64,000 bases of DNA from Acanthaster planci (Eukaryota > Echinodermata > Asteroidea > Valvatida > Acanthasteridae). The stretch lies in the NCBI RefSeq assembly GCF_001949145.1, contig NW_019091385.1, positions 2,220,650 through 2,284,649 of the forward strand. Reading direction: 5' to 3'. Position numbers and translations under genes: made by a program. Under the pieces are notes generated by a model. That model was not told where the DNA came from. It searched no databases and saw only the letters and a list, made by a program, of their open reading frames with translations. Below are positions 11,299 through 37,000 of the stretch, one piece after another. Every line of letters starts with the position of its first letter. The stretch's first letter is position 1.

Positions 11299-14200
11299 CA
11301 GGGGGTAGTGTTAACTACCATTCTTATGTTAATTACGTTAGACATTAAAATTACATTAAAGTATTTTGAACAGTTCAAATTTCGTGGGTATGCTTTAAGA
11401 CTGAGGGACAATAAGTACAGCCTGTAACCATGACGAATATTAAGGCTTCAACCTACTCCCTACCACCACCACAAAAACAACATTCACTCATCTGCTAATG
11501 CAGGTAAGAATCATAACTTAAGCCTCTGTTCAGGGATGAAAAGATCTTGCAACCTTGTTATAATTGCTCAACACATGACATGTAAAACAAGTACTCCAGA
11601 ATACCAAGGAATTCCACAAATTTCAATTTCAACAACACTGAACAAGCAATGGCAATTTTGCACAAACTTGAAGTTTATGAAATTAAGACCAAAATCCAAG
11701 AAGTTTACTTACCCAATACTCAGGCTACTTGTGAGCCATCCAGTGATGTTAGAAAGAGGCCTACACTCCAACTTCCAAGAAAACTTTTCTGTTTTCTCCT
11801 TGTAGCCTACCAGTCTTTTTTGGAGGGCGGTTTCCTTTTCAATTTTTTTCCGAAACACTCACAAACTAAACTCACAATCTTGGTTGATGCTCCATGCATG
11901 GAGGTTGCTCATTACATTATTGTCAATGCAAACTAACACAGCTGTAACAGAGTTCAAAATCTTGGTCTCGGTGGGAGAACTGGGCAGCTATCTTCCAAAG
12001 TCTGCAAAGCCTGTCAGCACTGACACAAGAATGCAATAAGGACGGTAGGTATGGGAAACAGAAATGACCTCGACAATCTTGGTCTCCCCCTAAGAAGTTC
12101 GTGTAACAGCTGAGCACATTGTAATTTCAGCGCACTAATACAGACCTGGGCCGGTGCCACAGCGCTTCAGCCAGATGCACCAGCGAGGTATGGCCTACAT
12201 TCCACGCGTGATTGAGCTGGACAACTGCCAAGCATAACATCCGGTCCGTTTGCGCTAGCCTGCGCCTTTTTTTTCCACCGTGTGCCGCGCGTCGAGATGG
12301 TGTCGCCTGCTCGTTCCCGCCAGTTGTTTCCGTCAGTTCCACCAATGATCCATCATTCTTTCAACTCGTAAGCTGATCCAGATTTTCCTTGTTTTGCCAT
12401 GTGGCCCGGACTAATATGAAGACCGTGTGATTTCCTAAGCAGATTGAAGTTAAACCCGTTATTAAGGTTCAAACACCTCTTCGGGTTTTTTTTTTCCAGT
12501 AAAATTCTCACAGCTCAGCTGTTCGTTCCGGTAAAGTACAGTTCCCTAGCCCTGCCGATATTCAAGCATGTGGAAAGACCTTGAAAATGGAGGTGAAATT
12601 CCATTCATTCAGCATGGGGGAGATGACATGATAAGTTTATTCTTCACTTGCAATATCAAACGCTTACCTTGGAGCCAAATTAAAAGCCAGTTCTTCACAA
12701 CCGCATTTGCGAGTAAAAAAAGACACGATATTTCCCACAGAACCTTTCTTGCATGTTGAAGAGCGCCCTCAAGTGGCACAATGATACAGCCCAAAATCAA
12801 CGTGCGGGCGGCCGGGCCTCTGGTTCAACAATTTCCCTTCTCGACGCTGCCTTATTTATATCAGTACACACAAAGAGCTTGTACTGAAATTGTCAAGAAT
12901 TGGTTTGAAGTCATGGTGCTTGACGAATGTTCACACGAAAACCACACCAATAAATCATTCTTTTGTATAAAATAAAGGTTGGCCCAAGTCTGCTACATTT
13001 CAAAACGTTTCTTCTTGAATGCAACTTAAATGCCGTTTAATGTTCCCGACAAGCGTCCATTGTTATCAGAAAGTTCCTGTGGCTCTCGTCATTTGTTGCA
13101 GATTCCCCGTTGTCCTACTGTAGCCTTTCCGAAGCCTCCGGCACCGAAAAAAGTGATAGCATTTCCCCCTCAGTGAATAGCTCCAGCAATTGATGAAATC
13201 CAAGCCCTTAGGCTGTACTAAGGGGAGATGTGAAGCAAGAAAAACACATGTTTATATTTCATTGATTCTAGTCCTCCGCCATGAATAATATTGAAGCTGT
13301 TGAACCGCTAAGATTTGTGTCATAAACAATGCAGAAAAAGTGTCCGAATAAAAGATGAACAAAGTGAATGAGACAATAATTCCCAGGTATAGTAGGCCAC
13401 TGTCAGCCCTACTTTTTGGCGGCACGTCTCGCATGCATTTTTTGTCGCCGTCTGTGTCGCGAGGATGCAGTAAGTCAAGCTATTGAAGCACGTGTGTACA
13501 TGTTTATGAGATGAAATAATTTCTGACCTGACAACTTCAAATTACACATCCTGAGGGATTTCAAATTCGGGGTTAAAAACTGAGCCTGGGGCGAGTGACC
13601 CTTGACCGACTCGGAAGGGCCAGTGCAAAATAATGAAGTCCACCATGGAAAGAGTGATAGATCGCGGGCTTGGTTTACGCCAAACCCACGGTTATTTGGT
13701 CATCTCAAAGCTAACCACGTAGTTCAGTATTTCCGATTTACAAACAATCTAAAGTAGACCGTCGTTAATCTTCGTTTGCCCCTGTTTCTTTGCCAGATTT
13801 CATATTTTCTCTGACGGACAGGTCCTTGTAAGTGTCAGAGCCGTATGCCGAGTCCGGCCAGAATGCTTGAACTTAACCGTCAAAGATTCTAAACACGCCT
13901 CCAGATGAACTGATAGTATGTTCAGGTGTTTATGTGAAACATCGTGGAAACGTAACGGTCATTTTCCACTAGTGGAAACGTAATGAGGCTGTTACCGATG
14001 TCAGGAATAAATTAAATTGCATGCCCAATGCAAGATGTGGTACTTTCCATGGATCCGGTCCGGGTCTATCAACTCAACCAACAAGTGTGTATGTAGCAAT
14101 GGTTCACTGAGGGGATCAATGGAGCATGTGTCCAATTTTCCCAAAATCTTAGGCAGTAGATGTGGGCTATTTTTTTTTTTGATTGATTTTCAACAAAATA

Positions 14201-17200
14201 CCCCCAAGAGGAACGGGTCACATGAGCCACTGTGCCGTGCCGTGAGGAGCGGCGGAGGTGGCGCGTCATTCACGACGATCTTCAGTAGTATGGGATGACG
14301 TGCGGGTGCGTGATCGGCTTCATCTTCATCAAATCCCCGGGAACTGGACGCCAGCTGAGGCACCAATACTAAAGCCATCTCCGACCACCCAAAGAGCCTG
14401 CAAGTGCCAAATAATGATGCGCAGGGTCCGGGTCGGGGAAGCCCATGGTTTATGTTAACGCTGCCAAGATTGGGGCGGGGATCGTACTACAAACATGCTG
14501 CGTTTTAATACGGCACCATCTTTGCATGTTATCACAGGTAACTTCGGGACGGGATATTGAAGTTTAGTAAGTGCCACACACGGCGATGTGAACTATTAAA
14601 ATTATTGGTCCCCGCGTTAAAGCATAGTTTAAGAGATGTCAATCCCTCACAAGTATGTAGTTGCTCGTGGTTTAAATGGTGGAAACAATGAAATGAAAGT
14701 CTACCATCAAAAAGCTTTCTCTCAATTACATGTATCGCATACGCAAATGCTCTGTACATAAAACCCAGAAATATACAACTCATTCTCGCACAGGCAAATG
14801 ATCTAGGCTTATGCTTTCTATTATTATTTCCAACCTTTCCTGCACGAAACCACATGATGGTCATGGTGCATATTGCCTTGGAAATGCCTGAGGGTTATAG
14901 GCGGAGGTTCGTCAACATCCATTATAAGCGGATTGGTTCCTTTTCTTTGGATATCCAAAAATAAACAGCACCACCGGCCCTCAGTCCATGTGGCAGGACA
15001 AAAAAGCTTCCCACCCGCAAGCTGAACTGTTCTTTCAGACGGAAATAAAGATTTTCATTCCTTACACAAATTTCAGTACAAATACAGGAACGATCATCTG
15101 ACGTATAATAAGAACTTTAATCGTCCACGGAACTTTCACAGGCGACAGACAGCAGGATACACATGGACAGAGTATGGAAAGAACATTCGGGGCTGGGGGA
15201 CAGGAAGGGAAACAGCTGACAATATTCCGCCATAAGAGGCTTCAAAACTGGGGAATTACAATCTCTCCAAAGTGGTAGAAGGTGACCTAGTTTTGTCTTG
15301 TTTTGTTTTTCCCAAGGCGCCCAGTTAATGAGCATCCCTGCTTCTTCTTAAAATAACTGGTACAGAATCTGACAATTACAAAACTATAGTCCGACGTCTT
15401 TTTTGTTTCACAAACAAGTTTGAAAGACGTACTCGGAGAACTCCTCCTCTGAGAGCTTCGCAAGGGGTTTCAAACACATGTATTGTATACCCGAGCAATA
15501 TCGGCGTTTGAAAAGATGGTCATTTAACAATCTCCCTGAAACAATGAGAGGTATTTTGTTTCCTTTTAAATCGTGTGTCAAGGAGTTTTATGTAATTGGA
15601 AATACACAAAGCTTTACACAATGCCACTTCGTTACCATTAATAATCTCCAAGTACTCCAAATGCATTATGGTCCTTCGAACTAGATCAGTTTCTCGCAAA
15701 ATATGTTTTCAAACCGAGCCTGAGATTCTCCTGCAAAAGTACAGTTACCCCTGGCCAAACGTGTTGTTTCGCTACTGGATTGTTAACCTTTGCCCCCCTT
15801 CCAAGGAGAAGCGAGAGAAAAAAAACACTCCGAGGGATAAAAATACCCGCCAAGTTTCCCACCTGGTAAGCGGCCCAGAACTTTCGGGAGACGGACAGCG
15901 AACGTTTCCGCTCCTGGAAGCTTCTCACACGGACTTTCTCACTAACACAGTCGTGTTATCTCTGCCTCAGCGAGTTCGTCATATGCGTTTTCGCTTCGTT
16001 TTTCCCCGTTTCCACCAAGAGAGAAAAGATCCACGGCTTGGCCATTCTTTTCAGGGCACGTGCGCAGGGCAACACAACTCTCTCGAACTGCGTGACTACG
16101 CATAAACGCGCGTGAATGGATCAAAGGAGAAGAGACCCCGGCGCGGGTACGCGGTGGGGGAAAAAATCTCTCAAAGAACACGGGGGTTTTGTATAAATAT
16201 TTTTTCCCAAGTACGGGATAGACTAAACATCCGGAACGTCTTTTGTGTCGGAAAGAATAGCAATTGTTGACAGCGAGCGTCAATTCTTCTTTTTGGTGGT
16301 GGTCTTGTGGGGGGGGGCACGGTTCTACCCTTTTTTCTTTTAACCAATTCTCTGTTTTCCTCGATGCTTTTAAGGTTGCATTTGCGGTCGGGGGTTGGGA
16401 ATATATTTATTTTGGGTTACGTGCACTGTTTGGTAAAGTGCACGAAGACTGAAAAAAGGTTCTTTTAGCTTGGACTGTTCCTCTCTCTAAGTTCCTGTAC
16501 CTTGTGAATGCTTTAGGGAAAAGGCAGTCCATATTAAAGCGGTTTATGTATATATTGAGTCCTGGATCTATTGTTACGATTTAAAAAAAATTTAAATGGC
16601 AAACGGGCAACTTTGTCCAAAAATGTCCTTCATATTGGCAGGAAATACAGGCCTGTATAAGTTTGGCAATAATTTTGTTCAGCAATATTTGATAGTACTT
16701 CTTTTCACCGAACAAATTGATACATTCCTTATTAATTAAACAACGCAGAAATGGGAGACTGACACTGAGAAAATACGGGGCAAATGGTCAAAATCATAGG
16801 TTAACTTGCCCATCACCCAATCCCCTCCTCTGGACACACGTTTCCTTCTCAGTAAAGAATGAAAAACTCCAAGGATTGTGCTCACGATACACTGCGCCAT
16901 ACAAAACAAACTAGTTGTGTTTAGTTCGTTGCTTTTTTATTCGAGAAACAGATCGACATCGACATGACCGATGAAAATGAATGGGCTGTTCTGTTTTCAG
17001 CTATACATATAGGCTTAACTTCTTCTTCACATTACTGCTTTCTTCCATGTGATCGAAAGTGAGCAAGAGTGAAGTACAAGAGTATGGAAGGCATAGCCAA
17101 GAGTGGGGGCGCTATATAGGCACACGATGAGGTTCTGTTTTGGGATTAACTGGTGATAGTCTTAAACACACATGACTTCCAGTTCCAGCTGGAGAGCGTT

Positions 17201-18147
17201 AAAGAGGTGAAGATGTTTTTAGGTCGGATGGACATAAATCAAGCGAGGTCGTGCCCTTCCTGATGTCAGGGGAAAACGAAGCCTTGTTTTTGAGGACACT
17301 GAAACAGCCCAGGAAAAGAGTACAGTGGCAAACTGTCTTGAAAAATGATAAACTGATAAATGAACTGGGCGTACCACTGTGACTGAACTTCAGTTTTCCA
17401 CAAAAGTGGGAGTGTGACACATCCACATGAAAGGGCTATGAATAAACTGTATCTTGCTGAGCTGGAATGCATGCTTGACTCACTAGGATTTCTAATTGCG
17501 CCGGTGCATTGGGGAACTTGTGTCCTTGAGCAAGCACTTGACCACAATACACGGAGAGTGTACAGTGATCTGTTAGGACAAATGGCAGTAACTTGTTTCG
17601 TTTACAACCCAAAGCTTTTTACCTTGCACATGAATTGCTAAAAGTCCTGGGGCACTTTCCACAAGCACAAAGTTGCAAACATCCACCAAGTTTACTCAGA
17701 TTGTGTTCCATCGACACCAATGCACATTATCAAAAAAGGGCTGACAACCCTTCAGAGATATTTCCGGATGCTTCTCAACACTGGTGACTTGTATTTGTCA
17801 TTGTTTCACAGGCTAGTCTCAGACACATCAAAAATTGTTCACTACAGCTATGGCTGTTTAGGTACTCAACGGCTCGTTAAACAAACATGCTCAGCGAGCA
17901 CCCTTAATTGCTAATTCTCACCAAAATGACACGCGACAATTTCCTTGGAAAAACAACCAAAATAGCATGGAGTGCCACTTTGCATTACATCTGAAAAAAA
18001 GGCTTCACACTACCCTGAGTTGCTTGCAAAAGAAGCATGGCAGGGTTGATCCCCGATGATTCAACATGTCCTGAATATGTACTCCACAAATGGGTCACAG
18101 GAGCTGTGATTTAAAAAAAAAATTACTCAAAAACCAGCCACCTTTCT
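11299..18147. other. Gene-free stretch; right end is probable AFG2A 3' UTR
   Basis: No coding exon was recognised. The part adjoining 18147 must contain the AFG2A 3' UTR (minus strand). The nearest poly(A)-signal-like hexamer I noticed on that strand is at 16936-16941 (TTTATT on plus), about 1.2 kb past the stop; this is only a candidate. CpG-richer patches occur near 12120-12350 and 15950-16160 but could not be tied to any exon. No tRNA or other RNA gene was seen. Confidence 0.45.
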
Positions 18148-30489
<12,342 letters not shown>

Positions 30490-31083
30490 TTTCCTGGTGG
30501 CATGCCGATTGTCGGAAAATACGGTACAGACGTTCTTTAATTTAGTGCAAAAAATACAGAAAGGTTCCCAGGATTGTACCTGTACATTTTTCGTCCAAAC
30601 AAAGGACCAGACTAAGGTACATGTGGCCCATTTTCAAAACTGTTGGATCGTGGATATTCGTCTTCACAACTACATCCAAAACTATTTCCTCGTCGATAAA
30701 ATTCACCATGACTGTACCTCATATAAGTAATTTGATATGTTGTTAAGTAGTAAATCGAGTCTTGGCGTTGACTTTAACCAGAGTAATCGATTCAGAAACT
30801 GGAATCACAACTTCATATGCCAACAAATTCGAAGTTTGGAAAATCCCTCTTCTTCTCAGCTCTTTCACTGAAAGTCACCAATTGAGGGCGCACTTTCAAA
30901 AACACGGTCATGCCAAAGGTCGCGAAGAAGTTCTGGTAGAAAAAAGGGGAATTTTTGGCGTTTGAAATGCGGACGTGAATCATCAACTCGCAGCCACGCA
31001 AAAATCATCTCGATGACTTGGCTGGAAATGTTATTAAATTCCCACGTACCCAAAAGCTTTACCTGAACTGAGACTGAGCCACG
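30490..31083. promoter_or_regulatory. Shared divergent promoter region, AFG2A / N4BP2
   Basis: Only 594 bp separate the start codons of AFG2A (minus, 30489) and N4BP2 (plus, 31084), so both 5' UTRs and core promoters must lie here unless an upstream non-coding exon exists. I see no TATA box well placed for either gene. There is one CCAAT on the plus strand at 30878-30882. Head-to-head spacing below 1 kb is typical of bidirectional housekeeping promoters; co-regulation is an inference. Confidence 0.7.
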
Positions 31084-34000
31084 ATGCCGAATAAAAAGAA
31101 AGGCAAACCGAGTGGCGACTCTGAGACTGGTGGTGGGTGGACCAGCGTGAAACGCCGCGCCCATCATCATGCTTCTCATAAGGGGGCCACAGCAGGTGGA
31201 GACGGCAGATGTATCGCCACGGAGGACGCTGATTCGTCGGAAGAAGCACGGACTAAAGAACTTCGCTACCTACAAGAAATGTTCTCCGGGAAGTTGGACC
31301 CAGTTGTTGTCCATATGATCATGAATGATTGTGATTTCAAAGGTAGGGCCTATGTATTTCTGACCCAAAATTATTTCCAAAGACTGAGGAGATTTTAAAG
31401 CACAATTAACACCAGAAAAAGTTGTTGATCTCCTTTATGAAATTGTTAAAAACAAAGTTTTTTGTTGCTCTTCTTCGGTACGTGGCAACAGATTCTCTGA
31501 ATCCATGTATAAAGTTGTTTTTGTTTGTTCATATTCAATTGATTGCTCTCAATGTCACATCTAATCATGGAAAACATTAACAAATGTATAGGCCTGGGCC
31601 TAATTATTTCATTATTGACTTCCAGATAGGGTCTAGATATTTATGACAGGATTAATAAAGATTTTTGCCCTTTTTTTTGAGGATAATGATAACCTCTCTG
31701 TATTCAACCCTAAACTAGTAAAAGAGCCCCTGCACAGTTTTTCTGATACATGTATTGGTGCTTTAAAAGAAAATTGTGCTGTGCTCTCTGGAATTTTTAG
31801 TTTGTTGATGCCTTGCATCACAAGTTATTATATTGAAAACAATTCTAAGAAAATACCATTCTCACTAGCTCTCATTTTTATAAGAGAAGTAGGCAAAAAA
31901 TGTTGACCTTTCCCATTGACTGCAGTCAGTGCATCAGAGAGATGTGATTTTGAACTATTAAACAAGTAATAGGCCTAAATTGTAACAGAATTCTGTATGA
32001 ATGTCTTCATATGCATGTCAAGTTTCAGAAAGATCTTTCTTTGGACATATCTTGGGGGTGGAATGTCCCCCCCCGCAGCTGCAAGGTCACACATTCTGGC
32101 CCTTGTAGGATCAAGTGACTCATCATGATACCCTTTTGATCAAGAATATGATGAAGGTCGTAACTGTCAAAGCTCACATCCTCCTGTCAAATATGGAACC
32201 AGACAAATGACATTTGGGGGGGGGGCATTTTTTCCCTTTTCAGTTGAAACAGCACTGGAAACCCTTTTTGAGCTTGCGGAACAGACCTCACCAGTTGAAT
32301 CCCAGATGTATAGACTCTCAGGATTCAAGGATGTCTACATCCCAAGAGTTGATGCAGAGGAGGAGCCAGATGAAGACGATGAACATGGTGAGGGGGAAGA
32401 TGTTGATGTAGAAGATCCTCCCTTTCCTGATAACTATGGAGTGAGAAGGAGTCCGTCCACCTTGCCGAGAAGTGGAGGGGATGATGACCCTGCCCAGTCT
32501 CCACCAAGAAATCCTGGACTGTCCACCCAAGCCGAGGGGGCTAAGGATGAAGGTGGTAAGATGAGCAGTTCTAAAGCTGATTCACTGAGTGACCTTCCAC
32601 TGAAGTGGGGAGGCTTGGAGCCCAGCCGAGCATTCCAGCCAAGGTTTCCTCCAAAGCAGAATCCTTTTGCCAGACACCCACGGGAGAGGCCAATTAGTCC
32701 TCTCAACAACCTGAGCAAGATAGACCCCTCGGATTCCACCCTATGCTATACAGATAAGGAGGCAAGCGGGCAAAGAAACATTTCTGAATTTGGTCATGGG
32801 TCAGCTACCGAATCTTTAATTACCAACACCTCATCCCATAAGATGAATATTCATGAGGTCCGAGACACTGGTGCTGGTACCTGTTCTACTTTATCAGATG
32901 AAAGCAAGAATGATGAAAAGTTTGCCCATAAAGGAGCATTCACATCGCAGCATGGACCTACAGACGCTCTTTTGCTATCAGATAATTTGGAAACTGACCG
33001 TATTGAACCAGCAGTGGCTGCCAGCCAAACACCTATGTCAGTTGAGCAGAATTTTGGAAGAGATCCCACACCTTCATCCGAGGAGAAATTAAAAGACGAA
33101 TCTCCAGCAGAAGAAGCTGTCAGTGGCTCATCGCCTGCTGACCTGCCAGCGGGTGAACTTGAAGCCCTACTTGGAGAAATTGAGATGTGCCCAGAGAAAT
33201 TGTCTGAGTCAGAAGAGAATGTTGAGCCTAGCATCACTGACCACCAACTAGGACTGGCAAATGAAGCTTCTGTTGATTGCACTGACCTCTTGGAGAAGAC
33301 AAGTAGTCCTGCTGAACTGAAACCTGAAACTAATTTCAGTCAAATTGATAAGGCGAATGAGGTTCCCACAATAAAATATGTGAAGCCCAAACATCAGTCA
33401 ACTACAGTGCAAAAAGATGATGCATCTAAGAATGATAAGCAGAGGAGCATGAATGTGGCTGCTCCAGCCTTTGTCCCAAGAGTTTATGCCAGGCCCCTGA
33501 CCCCCACGGGGCACCAGCAGTATCCTCCCCCAAAAGGGTTTAAACCGAGACAAGGCCTTTGGATGCCCAAAGTGCCTCATCCAGCTGGAAGGGCATCTTC
33601 CCTCCAGAAACATCTCAAGCAATTTGATGGACAAGTCGGGAGGCCTTTTTTCACTCCTTCCCCCGGCTCCCGGGAGCAAAGTCCCAACCTTCTTGAAGAA
33701 TCTGAAAGGCAAGGATGGAACGCCAGTCAGCAGCAACAGCCTTTCCAGCATCCAGCGCAAATGTTTCAGCCACCAGAGAGCAGATTTCGCCCAGTATCGA
33801 AACGGCAGCCACAGGCATCCTTCTGGCTGCAAAATCAACCCCCTCATCCACGACACCGGATGCCTAGTGGGCCAAACCAAAGTTACCAGTTGTTTGGTCC
33901 TGGGGTTGTACCCCCTTCACATGATGCACCGCTTGTGGGCACAACACCTTCCAGAGGACAGCGCACCAACTCACCACATGAGGGTGCCAGACAACCTCAA

Positions 34001-37000
34001 GGTCCATCCCAGAGGCCAGTCAACAAGCACATGAGTCATGCACCCCGGGAGCAAGGTTACAACTGTAAAAAGGCTGGGATGGAAGGCAAAGCTGTTCCAT
34101 TGCCGGAGGGCAAAGTATTGTGCTTAATGAGGGGATGCCCTGGGAGTGGGAAGAGCACACTGGCAAGGTAAATCTGTACAACAAAATTATTGTACATGTA
34201 TGCTATAATGTGAGGCAGGAATTTTATTTCATAAAATTATTATAGAATGTTGTGATACATTTATATTAGCATCGGTGTTGGGACGGTCCACAATATACTG
34301 AATACTGTTTTTTTTTTAACTGTTGTAGTGATTTTTGAATATTATTGCTATAGTGCACATGTTATTCAACAAATCCGTTGGGCAGATCAAGTTTTGTTTT
34401 TTCTCATGTGTTTGGTTTACCCATCATGATCAACTATCACTATCAGGGACACATGGTGCCAGTATTTACAGAGGGATGTGTGATTTTAGTCTCTGCTTTC
34501 GATTTTTCAGAACGCTTGTCGGCAACGGGCAAATCTTGAGCACCGATGACTACTTCACCAGGGAGGATGGACAGTATTGCTTTGATATCACCAAGCTAAG
34601 TGAGGCCCATGACTGGAGCCATCAGAGAGGTAAAGGGATGAATGAACAATCTTGCCTTTTTCGTGGGTGGGATGCTTGAGAAAACTGTTGTTGTGCGGAG
34701 AGGTTTTAGTGTCTGTGTCTGTGCAGTCCCACACTCTGTACATGAGTTCAGCGTCCTTAGGCCAGTTCTGATCAATCCAGACGTAAATCTAATCAGTAAA
34801 ATCATATCTGTTTTTGCCACAGCTAAAGAAGCCATGGAATCTGGAGTCACACCACTCGTCATTGATAACACCAATATAGAACGCTGGACAATGAAGCCAT
34901 ATGTTGCTATGGTAAGGCATATACATGTACATATATGCCAAGCACTAAAATCTTAGCCTCAAATTCAACATGCTGTAATACACTTGGGGTATAAAATGCT
35001 GCATCAAGTGGTAAAAAATGGCCACCTTGTTCAATCTTTTGAATCGTTCAAGGAAAGACTTTTCCAGACTTCTGTTTTATCGTGATCAATTATCATTCAG
35101 GCGAATCATGTTTTCTTCTGACAGGCTGTCCGTTATGGCTATGCAGTTGAGTTTCGAGAGCCGACAACACCGTGGAAATTCAACCTCGGGAAACTGTTCA
35201 AGTAAGTAGTAAAGCTTCTCTTTTATTTTCATGTTAATTAGTTAACTTGTGTCTCATTACGCTATACTTTAAACCAAACATGACATGTGCATATAATATA
35301 ACGGTAGAGTACAGTGCCTCCCCAAAACAAGTGTAAAACTGCAACTAGGCTGTCACTGTTGAAGTAACGGTACATGCAGTGCTGAGCAAAATGAACAGAT
35401 TAAACTTGTTTTAAGCATTTATTCATCTACAACTGGAACAAAAGCTAATGTAAAACCAGGCACGAAATGTGCATGTTCATACTGGCTCTGTAGTTCATAG
35501 TTATTCCCAATTCTACGGGTGAAAGTTTTTTCTTTAAAAACTGTTTAAGGAGAAAAGATTGTTGAAAAGGAAATAATCGATGGGAACTCTGAGTAAACTT
35601 GTTTCTAGGTTTTAATATTTCTTATCTTTGGCAGATACAACTCACATGGTGTTCCAAGAGAGAGGATCAAATTGATGATTGAGCGCTTTGAAAGAGATGT
35701 CAATGTAGAGAATATTCTCGGCTCCTCAAAACCTGAAAAACCAAAAAGGAAGATGACTGAAGCAGAACAGCACCCATCCAAAGAGAGTTGGAGAAAAACT
35801 AAAAAGAAAGGTACAACAGCTCATAAAGAAGACAGCACTTCAAAGCAGGACCTGGCACCAGGATCCCATAAAGCAAAGGCACAAGACAAGGATGATACTG
35901 CTGCAGATAAGAATCAGGAGGAATGTGATGATGTCACCGTAGCAACAGATGCCATAACAGAGAAAAGCCAAAACAGAGCAGAGTTGTTCATGTCGGAAGA
36001 TGAAGATGGGTTTGATGCATTGATGGACTCAGTGGCTTGTGACTCAGCTGAGGATGTGATTGCAAGATGTGATGAGGACAAAATGAACAAGAAGCCACAA
36101 GAAAATGTGGGAGATGAGATGATGGTATCCTTGAATAAAGAATCATCTTGTGAAACTGTGGCAACAGCTGCTGCCAAGAGTTGTGACGAGAAGGTGAATG
36201 ACTCAAGAATGGTTGATGCAGAAGAAGAGTTAGAAATGACAATGAGGACATCAGAAGCACCCCTTGAGTTACTTGAACCATTCATCATAGAAGGTACAGT
36301 ACATCAGGTACTTTCAGATAGTACAGGAGATGGGGAAAATGAAGAAGATGATGATTTTCTTACCATGGTGAATGCCATGAAGGAAGCATCTTGCCATCTA
36401 CCCCTTGCAGTGATTTCCTCTCTGGAAGAGAGTGAGAATCTCCAAGGCGAGCAACAAGAACAGCAACCGACAAGTAGCCCCGGATTCCTTGCTGCAAGGA
36501 CAAAGTGTGATTCACATGCAATGCTTTCTCATCCACCGGGATTTGAGCTGCTTTCAAAACTTCCAGATGAGAGTCCCGAAGGCAAGCAAGGCAGTTACTC
36601 TGCTGACAGTGATGAAGATGATTTTGCAGTGATGATGAACTTGATAGCAGATGCTTCCTGCCAGGAGCAAGATCAACCTGTTCCCATTTGCAGAAATGAA
36701 GCGAGAAATGATGAAAATGTACCCAATTTGCATTGTATCCCAAGTGTCTCTACAAATGAACCATCTGCTTTCACTCAACACCTGAAAACAAATGCAGATT
36801 TGCACAATGCTGATGCTGCAGGTGAATTTGCAGACTCGCCTTTTGAGAAACAAGGCTCTGTCAAAACTGGTGAAGATAATGGTGGCAAAGGGAAGGCTGA
36901 TGAATGTTGTTCAGATACTAAAGAAGCAAATAAAGTTGGTCAGGTTTCTGCAGCAATAGCAAATGAGAATGTCTCACTGGAAAAGGATGCTTTGAAGAGG

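Noticed and set aside
15596-16105. 169-codon open frame
   Set aside because: No family similarity; composition looks like translated non-coding DNA, with an equally long frame on the opposite strand.
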